Origin: Bacillota bacterium
GTDB taxonomy: Bacteria > Bacillota > Dethiobacteria > DTU022 > PWGO01
Direction: 5' to 3'
Assembly (NCBI GenBank): GCA_012518215.1
Contig: JAAYSV010000006.1
Span: forward strand, 62,001-126,000
Length of the DNA: 64,000 nucleotides
In this document: in pieces, positions 16,929-26,205 of the stretch
Layout of the letters: each line of letters begins with the position of its first letter
Numbering within the stretch: position 1 is the stretch's first letter
Notes under the pieces: generated by a model
The model's input: the letters and a program-made list of their open reading frames with translations, nothing else
Database searches by the model: none
What the model was told of the DNA's origin: nothing
Translations under genes and position numbers: made by a program

Positions 16929-19346
16929 ATGGGTGGTAAAAAAGTACCGATGGAAGGTCTTTATATTTTATGTGATCCCCTGGAGTTTGAATTTGAAACC
17001 ACGGAGGAAGTTCCCCCTCTCGAAGATATTATCGGACAGGAGAGGGCGGTAAAAGCGATGGATTTCGGCCTGAGAATAAAGCAGCATGGTTATAACATCT
17101 ATATTTCCGGGATCACGGGCACGGGGAAGAACAGTTATGCCCGGTCGCTGATCAAGGAAATTGCTGCCGGGGAAGATGTTCCCGATGACTGGTGCTATGT
17201 CTACAATTTCAAAAAACCAGAGGAACCGATCGCCCTCAATTTTCCGGCTGGCGAGGGGGCAGTCTTTGCCCGCAACATGGAAAATTTTATTGCGGAACTG
17301 AAAGAAGCCATTCCGAATGCTTTCAGCAGCGAGGATTATGACCGAAAAAAAACAGAATACATAAAGGAATATCAGGATATCAGGACGGCATTGATGGATA
17401 AATTGAACCGGATAGCCAGCGAGAAAGGGTTCTTGCTGAAAAAAACGAGCAGCGGCTTTGTGACCGTTCCTGTCGTTGATGATAAACAGGTAAGCGAGCA
17501 AGACTATGACAAACTGCCTGAAGAAACGAAAGAGGAGCTGGAGGCCAGGTCAAATGAAGTACAGCTGAAAGCATTGGAGATACTGAGAAAGATACAGGGA
17601 GCCGAAAAAGAACTGCGGAAGAAGATCAAGAAGATGGACAGGGAGATTGCCCTCATGGCCATCGGGCATTTTTTCGAGGAGATGAACGAGGAATACAGGG
17701 ATCATACCAAGGTCATGAATTATCTCCATGATTTTCGCGAGGATGTTTTGAACAATATCGGCATCTTCAGGGCCGATGAAGAGGATAGTTCACATGAGCC
17801 CCTGGCCTGGCTTGGCAGGCAGAGCAAGCAGCGCGAGATACGCTACAAGGTCAACCTCCTGGTGGACAATCAGGATCGGAAGGGTGCCCCTGTCGAGATC
17901 GAGCATAACCCTTTCTATTACAACATGATCGGACGGGTGGAATATGAAAACCGCATGGGGATGGTGTTGACCGATTTTACCATGATCAAGGGGGGAGCCC
18001 TGCATAGAGCAAATGGCGGGTACCTTATCTTGCAGGCGCTGGATGTTCTGAACAGTTTACAGTCATGGGAAGTGATCAAGAGGGTTCTTAAAACGAAAAA
18101 GATCACCATAGAAAATATTGCCGAGCAATATGGGTTGGTAGCGATGTCGACCTTGAAACCCGAGCCCATCCCTCTGAATACCAAGGTGATCATGATCGGC
18201 AGCCAGCTAATTTACCAGCTACTCTATCACTATGATGAAGATTTTCGTAAACTTTTCAAGATCAAAGCGGATTTTGATGTGGAAATGAAGAGGGATCGGG
18301 TCAACATGACGAAGATGGCCAGCTTCATTTCGGCTCACTGCCGGAAAGAAAAACTGAAACATTTTGATCGGGAAGCGGTGGCTCGTGTGGTAGATTACGG
18401 CTCCAGGCTGGCGGAGGATAGGGAAAAAATAAGTACCCGCTTCAATGACATAGTCGAGATTCTCTACGAAGCGGATGCCTGGGCGGGAGTCGAGGGAGAT
18501 GATCTGGTGTCGGGTGGGCATGTACAGAAAGCCATCACCGAAAAGATATATCGTTCCAACAAATTGGAGAACAAGATTCAGGAACTGGTTGAGAAAGAGC
18601 AGATCCTCCTTGATGTTGAGGGCAGTGCCGTAGGGCAGATCAACGGCCTTTCCGTTGTGGACCTGGGAGACTACCGCTTCGGGTACCCGACCCGTATCAC
18701 CGCCTCTACCTTCCTGGGCCGGCAAGGAATTATCAATATTGAAAGAGAAAGCGAATTGAGCGGTAAAATTTACAACAAAGCTGTCCTCATCATCGGCGGT
18801 TTCATCGGTCACCGTTATGCACAGAAAGTGCCCCTGAGTTTATCAGCCAGCATCTGTTTTGAACAAAGCTATTCCGGTGTGGAAGGTGACAGTGCTTCCG
18901 TGGCAGAACTGCTGGCCATCCTTTCCAGCCTGGCCGAAGTCCCTCTCCGCCAGGGGGTGGCTGTCTCCGGTTCTGTCAATCAGAAAGGAGAAGTGCAGCC
19001 GGTGGGTGGGATCAACCAGAAAATCGAAGGATTTTATCATACGTGCAGGGTGAAGGGACTTGACGGTGATCAGGGAGTTGTTATTCCGGCTGCGAATTAT
19101 TCCAATCTGATGCTTTCTCCCGAAGTCGTGGAAGCGGTGAAAGAGGGATTGTTCTCGGTTTATCTTGTTAACGATATCGATGAGGCCGTTGAACTGATGA
19201 CAGGGATGGCGCCCGGAACCATGCAGGAGGACGGCACCTTTCCCGAAGGTACTTTCAATTATCTGGTTCAGGAAAAATTGCTTCATTACCATCGTCTGAT
19301 CGGCAAAAAAGATGAGGATGAGCAGAACGGAATGAAGAAAGATTGA
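16929..19346 (+). CDS. Lon-like ATP-dependent protease (COG1067 type)
   Basis: An 805-residue AAA+ protease of the Lon-like group that lacks the classic N-terminal Lon domain. The P-loop GITGTGKNS lies near residue 60, a long coiled-coil-rich insertion (about 140-270) follows, and the C-terminal protease domain has the Lon Ser-Lys dyad: Ser655 in EGDSAS and Lys698 in INQKIEGF, the same 43-residue spacing as in Lon. The ATG at 16929 has only a distant GGAG; a start seven codons later is possible. Substrates of this group are mostly unknown. Such proteases in sporulating Firmicutes are sometimes stress or sporulation related, but nothing here proves that. Confidence 0.9.
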   Translation: MGGKKVPMEGLYILCDPLEFEFETTEEVPPLEDIIGQERAVKAMDFGLRIKQHGYNIYISGITGTGKNSYARSLIKEIAAGEDVPDDWCYVYNFKKPEEPIALNFPAGEGAVFARNMENFIAELKEAIPNAFSSEDYDRKKTEYIKEYQDIRTALMDKLNRIASEKGFLLKKTSSGFVTVPVVDDKQVSEQDYDKLPEETKEELEARSNEVQLKALEILRKIQGAEKELRKKIKKMDREIALMAIGHFFEEMNEEYRDHTKVMNYLHDFREDVLNNIGIFRADEEDSSHEPLAWLGRQSKQREIRYKVNLLVDNQDRKGAPVEIEHNPFYYNMIGRVEYENRMGMVLTDFTMIKGGALHRANGGYLILQALDVLNSLQSWEVIKRVLKTKKITIENIAEQYGLVAMSTLKPEPIPLNTKVIMIGSQLIYQLLYHYDEDFRKLFKIKADFDVEMKRDRVNMTKMASFISAHCRKEKLKHFDREAVARVVDYGSRLAEDREKISTRFNDIVEILYEADAWAGVEGDDLVSGGHVQKAITEKIYRSNKLENKIQELVEKEQILLDVEGSAVGQINGLSVVDLGDYRFGYPTRITASTFLGRQGIINIERESELSGKIYNKAVLIIGGFIGHRYAQKVPLSLSASICFEQSYSGVEGDSASVAELLAILSSLAEVPLRQGVAVSGSVNQKGEVQPVGGINQKIEGFYHTCRVKGLDGDQGVVIPAANYSNLMLSPEVVEAVKEGLFSVYLVNDIDEAVELMTGMAPGTMQEDGTFPEGTFNYLVQEKLLHYHRLIGKKDEDEQNGMKKD

Positions 19347-19388
19347 ACCCGCATGCAGGGCTGCAATCAATTCCAGGAAGAGAAACAA

Positions 19389-19847
19389 ATGCACGTCATA
19401 CTTGTTGAACCTGAAATACCGCAGAATACCGGCAATATTTCCCGCACCTGCGTTCTGACCGATTCCGAATTGCATCTTGTCAAACCACTGGGTTTCTCCC
19501 TGGATGACCGCCACCTGAAGAGAGCCGGCCTGGATTACTGGCCCCATTTGAAACTCCATCTGCATGACAGTTTTGCATCGTTGAGCGGCCGCTACCCCGA
19601 AGCACGGTTCCTGTTTTTTTCGGTAAAAGGCGGCACATTATATACAGATTTCGCATACAGGGATGATGATTTCCTCGTATTTGGCAGTGAAACCAGCGGT
19701 TTTCCCGAAGGTTTCCTGCAAGAAGGGCAAACTGTCTTGCGGATGCCGATGAACAGAAATATCAAACGTTCATTGAACCTCTCCAACGCGGTCGCTATTG
19801 TTCTCTACGAAGCCTTGAGGCAGCAGGATTTTCCCCGGATGAAATAA
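19389..19847 (+). CDS. trmL: tRNA (cytidine/uridine-34-2'-O)-methyltransferase, SPOUT family
   Basis: 152-residue SPOUT methyltransferase that modifies the wobble base of tRNA-Leu species. Typical segments are LVEPEIPQNTGNISRTC at the N-terminus, then LVKPLGFSL, the cofactor-knot strand LVFGSETSGFPE and MPMNRNIKRSLNLSNAVAI. The ATG at 19389 gives the standard N-terminus; an in-frame ATG 36 bases upstream only adds unrelated residues. It follows the Lon-like gene by 42 bases and may be co-transcribed. Confidence 0.93.
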   Translation: MHVILVEPEIPQNTGNISRTCVLTDSELHLVKPLGFSLDDRHLKRAGLDYWPHLKLHLHDSFASLSGRYPEARFLFFSVKGGTLYTDFAYRDDDFLVFGSETSGFPEGFLQEGQTVLRMPMNRNIKRSLNLSNAVAIVLYEALRQQDFPRMK

Positions 19848-20033
19848 AGTCGGAATCTGGCGCAGAAACAGCCACGGTTCCGGGAAATGGGAACCGACAA
19901 CTCCTGTGGAAGGTGGTACGGTTATCCCCTGCCACGCATAAAAGGCGCACCCCGGGAATATTTTAATTCAGGTTACAATTGGTAGCGGTTGCAAATTAAG
20001 ATGATGTGCCTGCAGGAATGGGGGCGTGGCAAT

Positions 20034-20330
20034 ATGAAGTTTACAGGCGGGGAATATCTGGGAGGGGCGGTTTCTCTGCTGTTGTTGGTGCTCGGCATAC
20101 TGTTGTTGCCTTTCGGGGAAGCGGGGCTTCCACGTATCTTTGCCCTGAGCTGGGTGGCCGTGGCCCTCTTGCCCACGATCGCATTCTTCAACAGGGCACG
20201 CAGGAAGGAACAGCTTTCGGCGGCAAGAAAAAGGCAATGGAAAGACAGGAGTGCCGTCCCTCATCGTGAATCCGCGGAGATAAAAAATGGGGCTGTCAAT
20301 CAATATTCAAGGGAGAACAACGAAGATTGA
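20034..20330 (+). CDS. Small membrane protein, function unknown
   Basis: 98 residues with two hydrophobic segments (about 8-26 and 32-50) followed by a basic, polar C-terminal tail rich in Arg, Lys and Glu. No family recognised. The 186 bases between trmL and this gene show nothing clear. The ATG at 20034 lacks a good ribosome binding site, and upstream in-frame ATGs exist at 19989 and 20001. Its last 35 bases overlap the 3' end of the convergent gene on the other strand, which lowers confidence. Confidence 0.45.
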   Translation: MKFTGGEYLGGAVSLLLLVLGILLLPFGEAGLPRIFALSWVAVALLPTIAFFNRARRKEQLSAARKRQWKDRSAVPHRESAEIKNGAVNQYSRENNED

Positions 20331-20742
20331 AGATAATCTGATCGCTGACAACGAGCCACATGATTTCAGTTTGGAAGATGCGGCCATCCTGAAGTTTTAT
20401 TTCCCGTTTGTTGAGCATCTGGTAAAGAAGCTGTGGATTGATACTGCTCAATTCCTCGCCGATCATATCACCGGCAATCTGATTGATAGCCTGACGCAAT
20501 GCCTGTTTGGTAAAGTCGTCCTCTTCCGTTTCGATTTCGATTTTCACCTCCCTGACAAGGGGGTTGTGGCGAATTGCCAGTTGATCTTCCAGCTTCGATA
20601 ACCTTTTTGAGGTTTCAAACAATGCGATCTTCAATTCTTCCTTTTCCCAGTACATTTTGTCGACCGATCGTCCATGAAGCAGGTTTATCATGGATGTGCC
20701 CAGGAGTATTCCCAGAAGGAAAATGGCAAAATACCTTTTCAC
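20296..20742 (-). CDS. YtrI-like sporulation membrane protein
   Basis: 148 residues with an N-terminal membrane anchor (about 4-23) followed by a coiled-coil-like segment and a soluble domain. The GTG start at 20742 follows AGGAGG by eight bases and lies one base after the stop of the ytrH-like gene. In Bacillus, ytrH and ytrI are paired sporulation genes next to dnaE, and this pair has the same neighbour. The YtrI call rests mainly on topology and synteny, not on strong sequence motifs. Confidence 0.6.
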   Translation of the reverse strand: MKRYFAIFLLGILLGTSMINLLHGRSVDKMYWEKEELKIALFETSKRLSKLEDQLAIRHNPLVREVKIEIETEEDDFTKQALRQAINQIAGDMIGEELSSINPQLLYQMLNKREIKLQDGRIFQTEIMWLVVSDQIIFNLRCSPLNID

Positions 20743-20743
20743 C

Positions 20744-21067
20744 TCAGCGTCCTCCTGCCAGATTGATGATGATCAGGTAGCCAAGGTGGGCGCCACAAAA
20801 AGCGCTGATCAGAAAGAAAAATTGCTGAAGAAGCTGTCCGGGGTGGCCACCGACCAACCCCGTATCGAGGGCTTCAAGGATACTGATACTTCCTCCCAGG
20901 GCGGTGACGAGAGCCCAAATTTTCATCTTGCCGGCCAGCTCCACCATTATTTTCATGGGTGGGTGCTCCCCGATCATTGCCCCCAGGGCTCCAAGAATGC
21001 AGCCGCCGAGAATGACACCCAGGGCTGTGAAGAAAGTTAACACGAGGGTCGTTAAAAATTTGCTCAT
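20744..21067 (-). CDS. ytrH: YtrH-family sporulation membrane protein
   Basis: 107-residue membrane protein with three or four hydrophobic helices, including TALGVILGGCILGALGAMIG and a conserved-looking PPMKIMVELAGKMKIWALVTALGG region characteristic of YtrH (given here in parts: PPMKIMVELAG, MKIWALVTALGG). The ATG at 21067 follows GGGGAG by nine bases. In Bacillus the ytrHI operon is expressed in the mother cell and is needed for efficient sporulation. It is transcribed divergently from dnaE. I could not find a convincing sigma-E promoter in the 168-base gap. Confidence 0.75.
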   Translation of the reverse strand: MSKFLTTLVLTFFTALGVILGGCILGALGAMIGEHPPMKIMVELAGKMKIWALVTALGGSISILEALDTGLVGGHPGQLLQQFFFLISAFCGAHLGYLIIINLAGGR

Positions 21068-21235
21068 TTCCCGATGCTCCCCTGTTTGCAGTTTGGCATA
21101 CTTCATCATGAATGTAATAATATTCGTCTAAATAAAATGCTTATTTCCGGCGGAAGATAATTATAACTATTTGAAGGAAATGTATCTGCCGAAAGAGAAG
21201 TTAAGTTAAAATACAAGCTCGAATAGGGTGAAAAA

Positions 21236-24200
21236 ATGTCATCTTTTGTTCATCTGCATGTACACTCCGAATTCAGCCTTCTGGATGGAACAGCACGCAT
21301 AACGGAACTGGTCTCTACCGCCAAGGCGATGTCCATGCCGGCTCTTGCCGTTACCGATCACGGTGCCATGTTCGGTCTCATTGATTTCTACAAGGAAGCC
21401 ACGAATCAAGGTATCAAACCGATCCTCGGTTGTGAAGTCTATGTGGCACCGCGCACCCGTTTTGATCGTGATCCTGTACTGGACAAGACTCCTTACCATC
21501 TGGTGTTGCTTGCCCGGAACAGAACAGGTTTTCAAAACCTGATCAAGATTGTAACTGCCGGGTATCTCGAAGGATTTTATTACAAGCCGCGCGTTGACCG
21601 GCAGCTGCTGGAGGGGCATGCAGAGGGTATCGTGGCACTAAGTGCCTGCCTGGCGGGGGAGATCCCGTCCAAAATACTCACGGGTAACATGGAAGAGGCG
21701 ATCAGCATTGCTGAACACTATGCTTCCGTTTTCGGAACGGATAATTTCTACCTGGAGTTGCAGAATCATGATTTGCCGGAACAGGAAACTGTCAACGAAG
21801 CACTGCGGGTGATCTCCGATAAAACCGATTTGCCCATGGTGGCCACGAATGATGTTCACTACATCAAAAAAGAGGATGCCATGATCCATGATGTCCTGCT
21901 CTGCGTTCAGACCAACAAGACGATCTATGATCAAAACAGGTTGCGTTTCAAGTCGGACCAGTTCTATTTCAAGAGCCCCGAAGAGATGAAAGAACTCTGG
22001 AGCGATTACCCGGGGGCGTTGGAGAATACAATCAAGATAGCCGAAAGATGCAATCTTGAACTTGAATTCGGCCGATTGAAAATGCCCGATTTTCCGATGG
22101 CGGACGATGTTGCCGGCACGGAAACAGAATATCTGAGAAAATTGTGCATGGAAGGCCTGAAGGAGCGTTATGGAACAGTACACAAGGCCCACCGGGAAAG
22201 GCTGAACTACGAACTTGAAGTCATAGAGCAGATGGGTTACTGCAGTTATTTTCTTATCGTCTGGGATTATATCCGTTATGCCCGCGAACAGGGTATCCTG
22301 GTGGGACCGGGCCGTGGTTCTGCAGCGGGGAGCCTGGTGGCCTACTCCCTGAAGATCACGGATGTCGATCCGCTCAGATACGGACTGCTTTTTGAACGGT
22401 TTTTGAATCCGGAAAGGGTAAGCATGCCCGACATCGATATCGATATTTGCGATGATAGGCGCGATGAGGTTATCGCCTACGTGATCAACAAATACGGGGC
22501 CGAACATGCAGTCCAGATCGCCACCTTTGGAACGATGGCTGCCCGTTCGGCGATCAAAGATGTGGGGCGGGCACTGGATATCGAATACAAGGAAGTGGAT
22601 CGCCTGACAAAACTCTTTCCTGAAGAAAAGACGACGATAGAGAAGGTCCTTGCCGAAAACAAGTATTTCCAGGAATATTACAGGCAGGAGGAAAACAGGA
22701 AGTTGATCGATATTTCCCGTGCCCTCGAAGGCTTGCCCAGGCATACCGGCAGGCATGCTGCCGGGGTGATCGTGTCTCGTGAGCCCCTTCTTGATCATGT
22801 GCCCCTGCAGAAGCTGGTCAAGGAAAACAAGGTGGTTACCCAGTTTCCCATGGAGACGTTGGAAGACATAGGGCTGGTCAAGCTCGATCTGCTGGGATTG
22901 AAAACATTGAATGTGATCTTGAATACACTGCAACATATAGAAGGAAGATACGGAAAAAAAATCGATATAGAGCGGATACCCTTGAATGACAGGGCAACCT
23001 ATGAATTGCTTTCCAAAGGGGAGACAGATGGAGTATTTCAGCTGGAGAGCAGGGGGATGAAGAATGTTTTGCAGGATTTGAAGCCCAACAAGTTTGAAGA
23101 CATCATTGCAGTGGTGGCTCTTTACAGGCCCGGCCCCATGGATCAGATTCCCGTCTTTGTCAACAGCAAGCATCATCGTGAACAGATAAAATATTTTCAT
23201 CCGGCGCTGGAAAACATCCTGAAGGAGACGTACGGGGTTATAGTATATCAGGAACAGATCATGCAGATAGCTGCCGAGATAGCCGGATTCACCCTGGGAC
23301 AGGCTGACCTGCTGCGTAGGGCTATCGGGAAGAAAGAGAAGGGGATCATCGATGAACAGCGAGAACTCTTTATCAAAGGATGTGTAGACAAAGGTTATTC
23401 CGCCAAACTGGGCCATGATATCTATGATCTTATCGAAAAATTTGCTTCGTACGGTTTCAACAAATCACATGCTGCCGCATACGCCTTGATCTCATACCAG
23501 ACCGCCTACCTGAAGGCCAACTATCCCGTCGAATTCATGGCGGCCCTGCTGACCAGCGTGATGGATAAAAGCGACAAGGTTTCTCTTTATATCTCCGATT
23601 GCATCCGGCAGGGGATCGAAGTTTTGTTGCCGGACGTCAATGAGAGCGCTGTGAATTTTTCGGTGGTGGGTGATCGGAGGATCTGTTTTGGACTGTCAGC
23701 CGTGAAAAATCTCGGGTCGGGGGCCATCGAAAATATAATTTCCGTCCGGGAGGAGGGCCTTTTCCGCTCCTTGACCGATTTCTGCTCCCGCGTGGATTTG
23801 CGGGCTTGCAACAAAAAGGTGGTGGAGAGCCTTGTAAAAGCGGGGGCATTTGACAACATCGAGAAAAACCGTGCTGCCCTTCTGGCTATCCTGGACGATG
23901 CCATCGCCGAGGGGCAGAGGATACAGCGTGACCGCAGGAACGGCCAGATATCGATGATGGCCCTCTTCCATGATGATGGGGCCGATCATCAGATAACGGA
24001 TATCCTGCCCGATATACCTCCATTTACAGTCAAGGAAAGGCTTTTTTACGAGAAAGAAGCTCTCGGTTTTTATATCTCCGGCCATCCGCTGGATCAGTAC
24101 AGGCTTGTACTGGAAAGCCTTCCCAACCTTACCCGTTGTGCGGAATTGGCGGAAATAGGGGGCGGGAAGCGGGTGTCGGTGGGAGGGATCATCAATTCTG

Positions 24201-24673
24201 TCAGGGAGATATACACGGTTCGCAATCAGCCGATGGGTTTTGCCATCCTGGAAGACCTTACCGGTTCGGTAGAGGTAACCATTTTTACCGATCTTTACGG
24301 GAAGAATCCGGAACTGATACAGAAAGACCAGCCGATCATCATCAGGGGCAATACCCAGATAGAACATGATATGGGCGGGAAAGAAGAAGTCAGGATTCTC
24401 GCGAAAGAGATTGTCCCCCTGCCCTTGAAAACAAAACAGCTCTTTATCAGGGTGGATCTGAAGGAAGAGGAATATATCAAATTGACCGAGCTGCGCAAGT
24501 TGCTCTACGATAAAAACGGTGATATTCCCGTTTACCTTGATTTCAAGAACCTGCACAAGATGATGTTGCTTCCGGAAAGGTTCTGGGCCAGAAATGAACC
24601 TCGATGTTTTGACAGTATAAGAAACCTGCTGGGAGATGACAGCCTGGAGTTCAAGGAGATAAAATCCCGGTGA
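21236..24673 (+). CDS. dnaE: DNA polymerase III alpha subunit (DnaE)
   Basis: 1145-residue replicative polymerase of the DnaE1 type. The N-terminal PHP domain starts FVHLHVHSEFSLLDG. The catalytic aspartates lie in PDIDIDICDDRRD and in VKLDLLGLKTLN. YGFNKSHAAAYALISYQ marks the thumb/finger region, and an OB-fold domain near the end begins VSVGGIINSVREIYTV. Length is close to E. coli DnaE. Many Firmicutes also carry PolC; that gene is not in this window. The gene is divergent from the ytrH-like gene. Confidence 0.97.
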   Translation: MSSFVHLHVHSEFSLLDGTARITELVSTAKAMSMPALAVTDHGAMFGLIDFYKEATNQGIKPILGCEVYVAPRTRFDRDPVLDKTPYHLVLLARNRTGFQNLIKIVTAGYLEGFYYKPRVDRQLLEGHAEGIVALSACLAGEIPSKILTGNMEEAISIAEHYASVFGTDNFYLELQNHDLPEQETVNEALRVISDKTDLPMVATNDVHYIKKEDAMIHDVLLCVQTNKTIYDQNRLRFKSDQFYFKSPEEMKELWSDYPGALENTIKIAERCNLELEFGRLKMPDFPMADDVAGTETEYLRKLCMEGLKERYGTVHKAHRERLNYELEVIEQMGYCSYFLIVWDYIRYAREQGILVGPGRGSAAGSLVAYSLKITDVDPLRYGLLFERFLNPERVSMPDIDIDICDDRRDEVIAYVINKYGAEHAVQIATFGTMAARSAIKDVGRALDIEYKEVDRLTKLFPEEKTTIEKVLAENKYFQEYYRQEENRKLIDISRALEGLPRHTGRHAAGVIVSREPLLDHVPLQKLVKENKVVTQFPMETLEDIGLVKLDLLGLKTLNVILNTLQHIEGRYGKKIDIERIPLNDRATYELLSKGETDGVFQLESRGMKNVLQDLKPNKFEDIIAVVALYRPGPMDQIPVFVNSKHHREQIKYFHPALENILKETYGVIVYQEQIMQIAAEIAGFTLGQADLLRRAIGKKEKGIIDEQRELFIKGCVDKGYSAKLGHDIYDLIEKFASYGFNKSHAAAYALISYQTAYLKANYPVEFMAALLTSVMDKSDKVSLYISDCIRQGIEVLLPDVNESAVNFSVVGDRRICFGLSAVKNLGSGAIENIISVREEGLFRSLTDFCSRVDLRACNKKVVESLVKAGAFDNIEKNRAALLAILDDAIAEGQRIQRDRRNGQISMMALFHDDGADHQITDILPDIPPFTVKERLFYEKEALGFYISGHPLDQYRLVLESLPNLTRCAELAEIGGGKRVSVGGIINSVREIYTVRNQPMGFAILEDLTGSVEVTIFTDLYGKNPELIQKDQPIIIRGNTQIEHDMGGKEEVRILAKEIVPLPLKTKQLFIRVDLKEEEYIKLTELRKLLYDKNGDIPVYLDFKNLHKMMLLPERFWARNEPRCFDSIRNLLGDDSLEFKEIKSR

Positions 24674-24765
24674 GCGGGGGCAATCCGGCAAGCCATTCCT
24701 CATTTCATTCGTTGACAGTATTCATGGATACAGATGCTTCCCAGGTTCTTGAACCCATGGGCAGG

Positions 24766-26034
24766 TCAGTTTCCAAGCTTGTTGATCAGCAGGCCGCTGA
24801 CCAGCTTGGGGTAAAAGTATGTTGATTTCTGGGGAAGCCGCAATCCCCGGTAAGCGGTCTCCACGATGGATTCCATCCGGGGCGGATTCATGAAGAAAGA
24901 AATCCCTGCATTCTGCTCGCGCAGTGCAGAAAGAGCTTTCTCCTCGCTGTGGGTGTAAGTTAACAGGTCGTTGTCACGCAGGTCCCCGGGGGAAAGGTTG
25001 ATGGTCTTCTCCAGGATGAATTTTTGCAGGATATCCACATCGTGCAGTTGTTCCCGGGGGGAGCGAAAAGTAAGTTGATACATCCGACCCCCGGCGCCGA
25101 AACCGATGACTGGGTTACGCAGGCCGTCTTTTTTCAGTCTTTCGGTATATTTTGATAATTCCACCTCACCGACAGGGCCGCAATCTTCGATGACAAAATG
25201 CTCCTGCAATTTTTTCGAGAATGCATCGATGTCAAAGTCCTTCAGGTTGCTCAAAATACGGTGTGTGGGCAGGACCAGAAGCCCGGGGCTGTATATATTG
25301 ATCAGGAAAATAAGGGCGTGCTCATAACCCCGTTTCTGTCGAGCGGCCATGATTTCGGAAAAACGAAGTGCCGTCTCGTAACGATGATGCCCGTCAGCAA
25401 TGAAGATCGACCATGACAGGAACAGATCTTCAAGGCGGCGGTGAAGTGAGGGGTCTTCCAGAATCCACAAGCGGTGCGATTGCCCTTCCGCATCGGTGAA
25501 TGAGATGACGGGCTCATTTTCCTTCTTTACGGCGGAACATGCGTGGTCGACACTTCTGTCACGGTCAGGATAGAGGCCGAAGATGGGGCTGAAGTTGGCC
25601 CGGCAATGGTGCAACAGATTCAACCGGTCTTCCTTGGGCCTGGAAAGCGTCTCCTCGTGGGGTATGACCGCTTTTTGTTTGTAGGGCTCAAGCTTTATGG
25701 TTCCAACGAGTCCTTCACGGCTGTATGTAGTGCCTTTCCAGACAAATTTCTGTTCATACCAGTAATATACAGGATTTTTTTCGCGGATGAGGATCCCCTC
25801 GTCCAGCCAATTGTTGAAATGGGAAGCAGCCCTGGTATAGCGGTTGTCGTCCGCGGTATCATCGTCCTGCTCGAGTCCGTATTCAAGACGAACCAGATTG
25901 TAATCACTCCTGTGGTATAGTTCCAGCTGGAGTTGGTGATCTATTACATCGTAAGGGGGGGTAATAACGTCTGCACAATCCGATATCATGGAGGGGTTGT
26001 ATCTTACTCCCCGGAAAGGGGCAATCTCGGCCAT
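24766..26034 (-). CDS. DUF1015 family protein
   Basis: 422-residue protein with the standard DUF1015 start (AEIAPFRGVRYNP, then DVITPPYDVID) and the internal motif DGHHRYETALRF. Members are widespread in anaerobes, and some resemble HTH-domain or kinase-like proteins in annotation, but no activity is established. ATG at 26034 follows AGGAGG. It has its own promoter on the reverse strand and is divergent from the helicase gene. Confidence 0.85.
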   Translation of the reverse strand: MAEIAPFRGVRYNPSMISDCADVITPPYDVIDHQLQLELYHRSDYNLVRLEYGLEQDDDTADDNRYTRAASHFNNWLDEGILIREKNPVYYWYEQKFVWKGTTYSREGLVGTIKLEPYKQKAVIPHEETLSRPKEDRLNLLHHCRANFSPIFGLYPDRDRSVDHACSAVKKENEPVISFTDAEGQSHRLWILEDPSLHRRLEDLFLSWSIFIADGHHRYETALRFSEIMAARQKRGYEHALIFLINIYSPGLLVLPTHRILSNLKDFDIDAFSKKLQEHFVIEDCGPVGEVELSKYTERLKKDGLRNPVIGFGAGGRMYQLTFRSPREQLHDVDILQKFILEKTINLSPGDLRDNDLLTYTHSEEKALSALREQNAGISFFMNPPRMESIVETAYRGLRLPQKSTYFYPKLVSGLLINKLGN

Positions 26035-26068
26035 TTTTGAGCCTCCTGTGAGTTTGATTCCAAGGTGA

Positions 26069-26097
26069 ATTTTATTATATATTCATTGTTAATGCAA
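26069..26097 (-). promoter_or_regulatory. Promoter for the DUF1015 gene
   Basis: On the reverse strand TTGCAT (26092-26097) and TAAAAT (26069-26074) are 17 bases apart and lie 35 bases before the start codon. Each hexamer differs from the sigma-A consensus at one or two positions. Confidence 0.55.
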
Positions 26098-26205
26098 ACA
26101 TCGGGCGACTCTCCGGATTGATGAACGAATGAAATGAAGGATATCGGCCCGATTGATAAGAATTAATCTATATACGTTGACTGTAGAAGGAAGTGTTTCA
26201 AAAAG

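Noticed and set aside
21638-23416. Long reverse-strand open frame of 592 codons
   Set aside because: Lies wholly within dnaE, has no family motifs and no ribosome binding site; it is an antisense shadow of a conserved gene.
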